This document shows, piece by piece, positions 7,178-12,095 of a stretch of 12,095 bases of DNA. The translations under genes were made by a program, and so were the position numbers. The notes under the pieces are model-generated. The model was not told where the DNA came from. It ran no database searches and saw only the letters and a program-made list of their open reading frames with translations. This stretch comes from an uncultured bacterium (GTDB lineage: Bacteria; Hydrogenedentota; Hydrogenedentia; Hydrogenedentales; JAEUWI01), in contig CALAXS010000749.1 of the NCBI GenBank assembly GCA_937895305.1, positions 1 to 12,095 on the forward strand. The letters are read 5' to 3'. How positions within the stretch are numbered: position 1 is the stretch's first letter; every line of letters begins with the position of its first letter.

Positions 7178-9214
7178 CTACTCGACCCGTTCCATGGCAC
7201 GACCGCGCATCAAGAGCTGATCACCTCGAATAAATAAGTCCATATCACGACCTCTGAAGTTCACCTTTACCTGAACCCCGTCAACTACCCAGCTGCCAAT
7301 CTTCTTGCCTTCGCTCAACAGGTCGCCATTTTCACCAAGGGTGATGATGTAGCGGTCCCAGATGTTCCAGGTGCTACCCGGAAGATTGCTTGCAGTCAGG
7401 TCTTCACCAGGCACACGGCCGATGTCGCGGGGGGTATAGCGTTCCTTGTCCAGGGGTATAGAATATTTAAAGTAGCCGATAAACATTTCTTCCCAGGATT
7501 GCTGGCCCCATTCGACATACTCGTCGGGAGCAGGATTGTCTGGATTGAACTTGGTGTTATCCCAGCCCCCCTCCACAATGATTTCTGTACCCTTTGGCAA
7601 GTCAATGGGTTCCGCTAGGTTGTACAAGGGCTGCCAGTCAAACTCGTAGAAAGGAACATTCAGCAGATTGGCGGCTTCCTGACCAGGGATTTCTGCAATA
7701 AACCGCGCATGGCTGCCCCGAAAGTGCATGTGGGGGGACATACCATAGAGCCTTGCGTCTCTACGAAAGCGGAAGGTTGTTTCCGTGGTGTAATCATCAC
7801 TATTGGGTGGAATATAGAAATCATCCGAATGGGTACCATCTATTTTCATAATACGCTCTGGTGCTGCGTCAGCAAAATAGAGTCCCATTTTAGTCTGATC
7901 AGTTTCCGGTTTACCTGTAGCGTTGTAGTGCATCTGGAATACAAAAGTAGACCCCGCAGGAACGAATTGGGCGGTGCCGTCTGGATAGGGCTCTATGGGT
8001 GCGCCGGGCAGGAATGACTCGAAGTAGCCCTCTACACCGCCACTGTGTTCGGGCTGGATGTGCTCATACTCTTCCGGGTACTGAATGAAGATGAGCGCGT
8101 GGTGTACCACAGCGAGATTACCTACCTTGACCTGCGCTGCACGTACCCACTTGTCCTCAGTGATGCCAGAAGGTACATAGAGGTAACGATAATCGATGGT
8201 GCCTTCTGCGCGTATTGATTGTACTTCGTCATACTGGACAATCAAATCCGGCTCGCCCAGCACCCACTCGGTCTGCGGCGTCGGAATAAACTTACGCAGC
8301 GGATCTTCTTCCAGGTCAACGGTGCCGGGTGCGCCAGCATCCAGCCAGGTTAAGAGTGTGCGTTCTTCTTCTGTACTCAGTCCAAGGGCATGCTGAAATT
8401 TACTGTACACCGGGTCAGCGTGCCAGGGGGGCATGCGGCGGGTGCGAATGGTTTCCGACATCATGTCGGCCCAACCCTGTACCTTGCGGAGGCTGTTCAT
8501 GGCGAAGGGCCCCAGATTGCCTTTCTGGTGACAGGTCACGCATTTTTCCTGAAGGATAGGAGCGATGTCGTTGACATAGGATATTTCTTTGTCTGCGTCC
8601 AAATAAGTGATGAGACACCCTTTGGGTTTCGTGCTGGGTACAGCAATCTCTTTATCATCCAGGTGGGCCACCAAGGCATCGCGCAAGTACTTGTTTTCAG
8701 CTTCCTTTTTCTGGGAGCCATAGTTGAAGCGGTCATCGACTGCGCCACGATAAATGATTTCCCAATCGGCGTTAGGGTCGATAACGATGGCTTCGGCAGT
8801 ACGCGTCGCGCCCAGGGCGCGGAGTATTTGCTGGGAGTGGTCTTTCAGGATGGGCATATCAATGCTGAATTCTTCGGCTTCTTCTTTCAGGTCAGCCCGA
8901 AGATCCTGATCATTGGCATTGATCATGAGGAAGACCACGCCTTTTTCAGCGAATTCTTCCTGTAATCGTATGAGTTCAGGAACACTCTGTCGCACGATGG
9001 GGCAGCCAACACCGTGGGTGTATAAAACCACTGCTTTGGCATCGCCATAGTGACTGAGTTCATAGGAATCATCGGTGTGGGCTGTGAGGCGAAAATTACC
9101 CACCTGTTGCGGTTCTGTTGGACTGGCGGATTCTTCGGCCTCTTCGGCCCCCACTGGCATAGTGAATGAGAGGGTGATTAACACCAGCAGTATCAATAGC
9201 TTACGAAAGAGCAT
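7178..9214 (-). CDS. Exported redoxin / cytochrome c / copper type II monooxygenase-like fusion
   Basis: A 678-residue exported protein (signal peptide 1-23, V-G-A cleavage). Domain 1 (about 38-190) is redoxin-like with HGVGCPIVR; only Cys71 is present, so the CxxC pair is missing. Domain 2 is a cytochrome c segment with CVTCH (Cys225, Cys228, His229) and a possible axial Met261 in RRMPPWH. Domain 3 (about 320-590) resembles copper type II ascorbate-dependent monooxygenases (PHM/DBM family). It has VVHHALIF (His371, His372), QMHYN (His429), SPHMHFRG (His495, His497) and EEMFIGYF (Met577), matching the two copper sites. A short extra beta-rich tail (about 605-678) follows. Family proteins are common in Planctomycetota and Acidobacteriota, but their reactions are mostly unknown. 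The ATG at 9212-9214 was chosen because it begins the signal peptide and has GGAG (9225-9228) 10 bases upstream. A TTG at 9287-9289 would add 25 residues in front of the signal. The gene lies 93 bases after the permease, same strand. Confidence 0.85.
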   Translation of the reverse strand: MLFRKLLILLVLITLSFTMPVGAEEAEESASPTEPQQVGNFRLTAHTDDSYELSHYGDAKAVVLYTHGVGCPIVRQSVPELIRLQEEFAEKGVVFLMINANDQDLRADLKEEAEEFSIDMPILKDHSQQILRALGATRTAEAIVIDPNADWEIIYRGAVDDRFNYGSQKKEAENKYLRDALVAHLDDKEIAVPSTKPKGCLITYLDADKEISYVNDIAPILQEKCVTCHQKGNLGPFAMNSLRKVQGWADMMSETIRTRRMPPWHADPVYSKFQHALGLSTEEERTLLTWLDAGAPGTVDLEEDPLRKFIPTPQTEWVLGEPDLIVQYDEVQSIRAEGTIDYRYLYVPSGITEDKWVRAAQVKVGNLAVVHHALIFIQYPEEYEHIQPEHSGGVEGYFESFLPGAPIEPYPDGTAQFVPAGSTFVFQMHYNATGKPETDQTKMGLYFADAAPERIMKIDGTHSDDFYIPPNSDDYTTETTFRFRRDARLYGMSPHMHFRGSHARFIAEIPGQEAANLLNVPFYEFDWQPLYNLAEPIDLPKGTEIIVEGGWDNTKFNPDNPAPDEYVEWGQQSWEEMFIGYFKYSIPLDKERYTPRDIGRVPGEDLTASNLPGSTWNIWDRYIITLGENGDLLSEGKKIGSWVVDGVQVKVNFRGRDMDLFIRGDQLLMRGRAMERVE

Positions 9215-9307
9215 AGTCCCGAATCTCCAAGTTTGGATAGAGTTTCCATTTGTCCCGTACCAGATATAGACCAGAAGCCTGAATGGCAAGTTTCACCAGA
9301 AATCCAG

Positions 9308-10255
9308 CTAATCGCCTATTAATCCAGCTTTACGTTTACGCATGCTGTCGTAATAGACCAGGATTACGATGAGCCCGCCCACAAGTACCTGCTGCCAGTA
9401 AACTTGAATGTCTTCCAGGGTGCAGAAATTTCGGAGTACGGTCATGATGAGTGCCCCGGCCAGGGCGGCAATGACCCCGCCTTCACCGCCCATGAGGCTG
9501 GCACCGCCAATGACACATGCGGCAATGGCTTCGAGTTCATACATTTCTGCGGCCATGGGTGCAGCGATACTGGTGCGTGATGCGAGGACCAGCCCTGCAA
9601 ATCCGGCAAGGGTGCCGGAGAGGGTGTAGGCGAGCATTTGCGAGCGGTCCACAGGTAAGCCAGAAAGACGCGCGGCCTGGCGGTTACCGCCGATGGCATA
9701 GAGGGAACGCCCGAAGGGGGTATAGGTGAGCACCACAAAAAAGAAGGCCACAATGCTCACCGTCAAAAGAACAGGCACCCACCAGGCATTGGCCCCACCC
9801 AGCCAGAAGAAAGCATCGGGCATACCGAAGACGGGTTCGCCATTAGAGGCGAGGAGCACGAGACCACGGGCCCACATCATGGTACCGAGAGTGACGATAA
9901 ACGGTGGAATGCGGCCCTTGCTGACGAGCAGTCCATTGATGAGACCGCAGAGCATACCCACACCGCAGCCCACAAGGAGGCCAACGGGCAGGGCCATGGC
10001 TGAATCACCCATGGATTTCATGACGATGCAACCGACAACGGCGGAAAGGGCAGCGACACTACCCACAGAGAGGTCAATGCCTGCGGTGAGTATGACGAGG
10101 AGTTCGCCTACGGCGATGATACCGACCACGGAGGTACGCATGGCGACGCTTTGCAGATTGCCTCTACCACTGAAGTCGCTGGAGTAGAGGGCCATGGCGA
10201 TACAAAGGCCAGCGAGGATGAACAGGGGCGAATGCTTGGCAATAAATTGTTTCAT
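9308..10255 (-). CDS. Sugar ABC transporter permease, RbsC/AraH type
   Basis: Inner-membrane permease of the ribose/xylose/arabinose/galactose ABC importer family (BPD_transp_2), 315 residues, close to the usual length. Hydrophobic helices span most of the protein. Family signatures are LTAGIDLSVGS (56-66), GRIPPFIVTLGTM (114-126), FGRSLYAIGGNRQAARLSG (181-199, the cytoplasmic ATPase-contact loop), YTLSGTLAGFAGLVLASR (210-227), and AIAACVIGGASLMGGEGG (243-260). It has no N-terminal fusion. Its ATPase and periplasmic binding protein are not in the window, which is unusual; they would have to be encoded elsewhere, because the next gene upstream is divergent. The ATG at 10253-10255 has GAGG (complement of 10264-10267) eight bases upstream. 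It is the first gene of the - strand series, and its partners suggest a sugar or sugar-derivative substrate, which the sequence cannot name. Confidence 0.92.
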   Translation of the reverse strand: MKQFIAKHSPLFILAGLCIAMALYSSDFSGRGNLQSVAMRTSVVGIIAVGELLVILTAGIDLSVGSVAALSAVVGCIVMKSMGDSAMALPVGLLVGCGVGMLCGLINGLLVSKGRIPPFIVTLGTMMWARGLVLLASNGEPVFGMPDAFFWLGGANAWWVPVLLTVSIVAFFFVVLTYTPFGRSLYAIGGNRQAARLSGLPVDRSQMLAYTLSGTLAGFAGLVLASRTSIAAPMAAEMYELEAIAACVIGGASLMGGEGGVIAALAGALIMTVLRNFCTLEDIQVYWQQVLVGGLIVILVYYDSMRKRKAGLIGD

Positions 10256-10301
10256 TCAGGGTACCTCAAGAAAAATCCATGAATCACGTTCAGCCGACGT
10301 G

Positions 10302-10325
10302 GGTGATGTGTCCCCACACACCACC
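10302..10325 (-). promoter_or_regulatory. Palindrome in the divergent intergenic region, possible operator or leader hairpin
   Basis: GGTGATGTGT (10302-10311), CCCC, ACACACCACC (10316-10325) form a 10-bp imperfect palindrome. In RNA made from the - strand all ten pairs form, one as G-U. A TATACT (-10-like, complement of 10328-10333) lies just upstream on the - strand, although no good -35 accompanies it. The palindrome would then overlap the start of the permease transcript, a common operator position. The regulator is not in the window. Confidence 0.4.
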
Positions 10326-10392
10326 ACAGTATACAGGTTGAAGTGTAGTGATTTGTAGGGGATGCTGATTGGCCGGATTGTACCTGGCCTTA

Positions 10393-10422
10393 TTGATCAT
10401 GAATTCGTTTACAAACTATATT
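10393..10422 (+). promoter_or_regulatory. Probable sigma70-type promoter of the Gfo/Idh/MocA gene
   Basis: TTGATC (10393-10398) and TATATT (10417-10422) are separated by 18 bases, with four and five matches to consensus. Transcription would start near 10430 and give a leader of about 58 bases. It is the best promoter match in the 232-base divergent region. Confidence 0.45.
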
Positions 10423-10487
10423 CTTTGGCTAGTTTAGGGTATTCTGACGCAGTACTATGGATCCTGAATCATTGCAGAGGAACGGCT

Positions 10488-11915
10488 ATGATTGATACAT
10501 CGAATACATCCACCCGTCGGGAATTTCTTGGAAACACGGCCTCCTTTGCTGCGGCTGCTGTAGTCTTCCCGCAGATCGTGCCACGTCATGTTATTGGCGG
10601 TGTCGGGCATACCCCACCGAGTGAGACAGTCTATGTTGCCGGGATCGGTGTGGGCGGTATGGGCGGAATCGATGTTCGCATATCCAATTATCGAGGTGCG
10701 AAGATTGCGGCACTTTGTGATGTGAACCAACGGCAGGCTGCTGCGATTTTCGAAGGGTTTCCGGATGCGACAAAGTACAAGGATTATCGCGTGCTTCTGG
10801 AGAAGGAGAAGGGGATTGACGCGGTAATCATCGGGACGCCGGATCATAGCCATGCCATTATCAGCATGGCGGCCATGCAACTCGGGAAGCATGTTTATTG
10901 TGAGAAGCCACTGGCGCATACGCTCCATGAAATTCGTACCGTCACAGAAGGAGCCCGTAGCTATGGCGTGGTTACCCAAATGGGAAACCAGGGGCGTTCT
11001 TTTAAATCTATTGAAGGGTTTAATGCATGCATACGTTCGGGTGCTATAGGGCAGGTGCGTGAGGTGCATGTGGTTGAGCAAGGGCACAGTGCTTGCCGGA
11101 TTAAGGAGTTACACCGATTAGAGAAAAAGTTTGCAGTTCCGGAGGGACTTGATTGGGATCTCTGGCTAGGCCCCATGCCGTATCGCGACTATAATCCGGT
11201 ATACCTCCCCGGTAACTGGCGGGGGTGGCGACAGTTCGGTTCCGGTATGCTGGGTGACTGGGTTTGCCATCTGGTTGACCCGGTGTTTCTGGCGCTGGAT
11301 CTGGGGGCGCCTACTTCGATTATTGCTGAAGCCGAAGGCTACGATTTGGTGAAGCACAAGGAGACCTTTCCAGAATCCACCAAAGTGCGTTATGAGTTTC
11401 CAGCCCGTGGGGATCGCCCTCTGGTCACGGTGTATTGGTACGACGGTGAGTATTACAACCCGCCCCGCCCGGAAGAGATTGAGGAAGGCGAAGAATTTAT
11501 CCCGGTTCCAGAGGCCGGGTGGTCCAACAAGAAACCCTTTGGCGCTATGGTCGTGGGGGATGCGGGGAAAATTCTCTATGGTTCCCATGGGGCTACAGGC
11601 TGGCGTATTCTGGATGAGGAGAAGATGAAGGATTATGAGGGTGGCCGGAAGGATCAGAAAGACGCGGAAATAACGGGCTTGTCTGGTGGCGAAGCCCACC
11701 ATCAAAACTGGCTCGATGCATGCAAAGGGAATGGGACTACGGTTTCGAACTTTGATTACGCCGGGGGCTTGAGCGAGATTGCACAGTTGGGTAATGTAGC
11801 CCTTCGCATGCCGGGTACAAAGTTACACTGGGATGCTGAAACCATGACTTTTCCCGGTAATCCTGAAGCGGAAGAATACTTGCAAATTCCGTATCGTGAA
11901 GGTTGGACGCTTTAG
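10488..11915 (+). CDS. TAT-exported Gfo/Idh/MocA family oxidoreductase
   Basis: A 475-residue NAD(P)-dependent oxidoreductase-like protein. The N-terminus has a twin-arginine signal, TSTRREFLG (8-15) followed by an Ala-rich core, so it is expected to be exported folded with its cofactor. The Rossmann domain begins with VYVAGIGVGGMGG (48-60) and contains GTPDHSHAIISMAAMQLGKH (116-135) and the hallmark CEKPLAHT (138-145, Lys140). The C-terminal domain has MLGDWVCHLVDPVF (254-267; His261 and Asp264), EAHHQNWLDACKG (402-414) and a tail LHWDAETMTF with YREGW. These match the TAT-type Gfo family abundant in Planctomycetota and Bacteroidota, some members of which oxidise sugars to 3-keto forms. The ATG was chosen because GAGG (10477-10480) lies seven bases upstream and the TAT signal starts there; an in-frame ATG at 10362 would bury the signal behind 42 residues. 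Divergent from the permease; the exact substrate is unknown. Confidence 0.92.
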   Translation: MIDTSNTSTRREFLGNTASFAAAAVVFPQIVPRHVIGGVGHTPPSETVYVAGIGVGGMGGIDVRISNYRGAKIAALCDVNQRQAAAIFEGFPDATKYKDYRVLLEKEKGIDAVIIGTPDHSHAIISMAAMQLGKHVYCEKPLAHTLHEIRTVTEGARSYGVVTQMGNQGRSFKSIEGFNACIRSGAIGQVREVHVVEQGHSACRIKELHRLEKKFAVPEGLDWDLWLGPMPYRDYNPVYLPGNWRGWRQFGSGMLGDWVCHLVDPVFLALDLGAPTSIIAEAEGYDLVKHKETFPESTKVRYEFPARGDRPLVTVYWYDGEYYNPPRPEEIEEGEEFIPVPEAGWSNKKPFGAMVVGDAGKILYGSHGATGWRILDEEKMKDYEGGRKDQKDAEITGLSGGEAHHQNWLDACKGNGTTVSNFDYAGGLSEIAQLGNVALRMPGTKLHWDAETMTFPGNPEAEEYLQIPYREGWTL

Positions 11916-11970
11916 CGTACTTTAATGTTGAGATGCACGGCCTCCTACTTCTAAAGCCATCGCGAGCAAG

Positions 11971-12056
11971 AGATTGCCGCGTCGGCTTCGCCTCCTCGCA
12001 ATGACGTTTGTTTACCACGTCATTGCGAGCCGAGTGTAAACGAGGTGTGGCAATCT
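11971..12056. repeat. Inverted pair of a short dispersed-type repeat
   Basis: AGATTGCC (11971-11978) ... CTCGCAATGACGT (11995-12007) is mirrored by ACGTCATTGCGAG (12017-12029) ... GGCAATCT (12049-12056), with nine bases between the inner arms. The 13-bp inner and 8-bp outer arms are perfect. The sequence resembles the widespread GTCATTGCGAG-type repeats and differs from the composite repeat further left. The rest of 11916-12095 shows no gene or clear terminator; the frame open across it on the - strand is a translation of the repeat. Confidence 0.8.
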
Positions 12057-12095
12057 TCCATGAGAAGGCTATGTCAAATTGCAAGCTGACGTGGC

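Noticed and set aside
9215..9289. Upstream TTG start adding 25 residues to the redoxin/cytochrome/monooxygenase protein
   Set aside because: The extra residues precede a clear signal peptide and the TTG lacks a good ribosome-binding site; the ATG at 9214 is better.
9215..9307. Possible promoter TTGCCA...TATATC between the permease and the fusion gene
   Set aside because: The spacer is only 15 bases, so the match is not convincing; co-transcription with the permease is simpler.
10362..10487. Upstream ATG start of the Gfo/Idh/MocA gene
   Set aside because: It would place 42 residues before the twin-arginine signal and overlaps the predicted promoter; ATG 10488 has a well-placed GAGG.
11737..12084. 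115-residue - strand frame with HCEEAKPTRQS
   Set aside because: It overlaps the end of the Gfo gene and translates the GTCATTGCGAG-type repeat, a common source of false hypothetical proteins.

Overview
The window looks like chromosomal DNA from an uncultured, moderate-GC Gram-negative bacterium. The clues are a PVC-type heme dehydrogenase with HEAT repeats and a C-terminal cytochrome domain, a DUF1080 (3-keto-disaccharide hydrolase) protein, a TAT-exported Gfo/Idh/MocA oxidoreductase and a redoxin/cytochrome c/copper-monooxygenase fusion. These families are known to be abundant in Planctomycetota, Verrucomicrobiota, Lentisphaerota, Hydrogenedentota and Acidobacteriota. The sequence alone does not decide between them. 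No rRNA, tRNA, CRISPR array, transposase or phage gene was seen.

Region 1 (1-2905, + strand) is the end of a pyruvate dehydrogenase operon: the last codons of an upstream gene (probably the E1 subunit), aceF (E2, one lipoyl domain) and lpdA (E3), closed by a strong intrinsic terminator at 2868-2905.

Region 2 (2906-4216) carries a small secreted DUF1080 gene on the - strand. Two copies of a composite palindromic repeat flank it in opposite orientations. The right copy sits inside a roughly 0.3-kb segment bounded by 19/20-bp direct repeats. These repeats duplicate the stop codon / ribosome-binding site / start codon junction between the DUF1080 gene and the gene upstream. This suggests that a formerly tight two-gene unit was split by an insertion.

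Region 3 (4217-10255, - strand) reads, in transcription order: a RbsC-type sugar ABC permease (no ATPase or binding protein in the window), the redoxin/cytochrome c/copper type II monooxygenase-like fusion, and the PVC-type heme dehydrogenase. The DUF1080 gene follows. The leader of the dehydrogenase holds a hairpin with a U-tract whose right arm is also the gene's Shine-Dalgarno sequence.

Region 4 (10256-12095) has a 232-bp divergent intergenic region with a palindrome and a good sigma70-like promoter. It is followed by the TAT-dependent Gfo/Idh/MocA oxidoreductase on the + strand and an inverted pair of another short repeat at the right edge.

Inferred biology: regions 3 and 4 together look like an exported oxidative pathway for sugars or glycosides. 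Periplasmic dehydrogenases would make keto-sugars, the DUF1080 protein would cleave keto-glycosides, and a sugar permease would import the product. This is a hypothesis from family membership and gene order, not something the sequence proves. The pyruvate dehydrogenase operon is ordinary core metabolism and is separated from the rest by its terminator.
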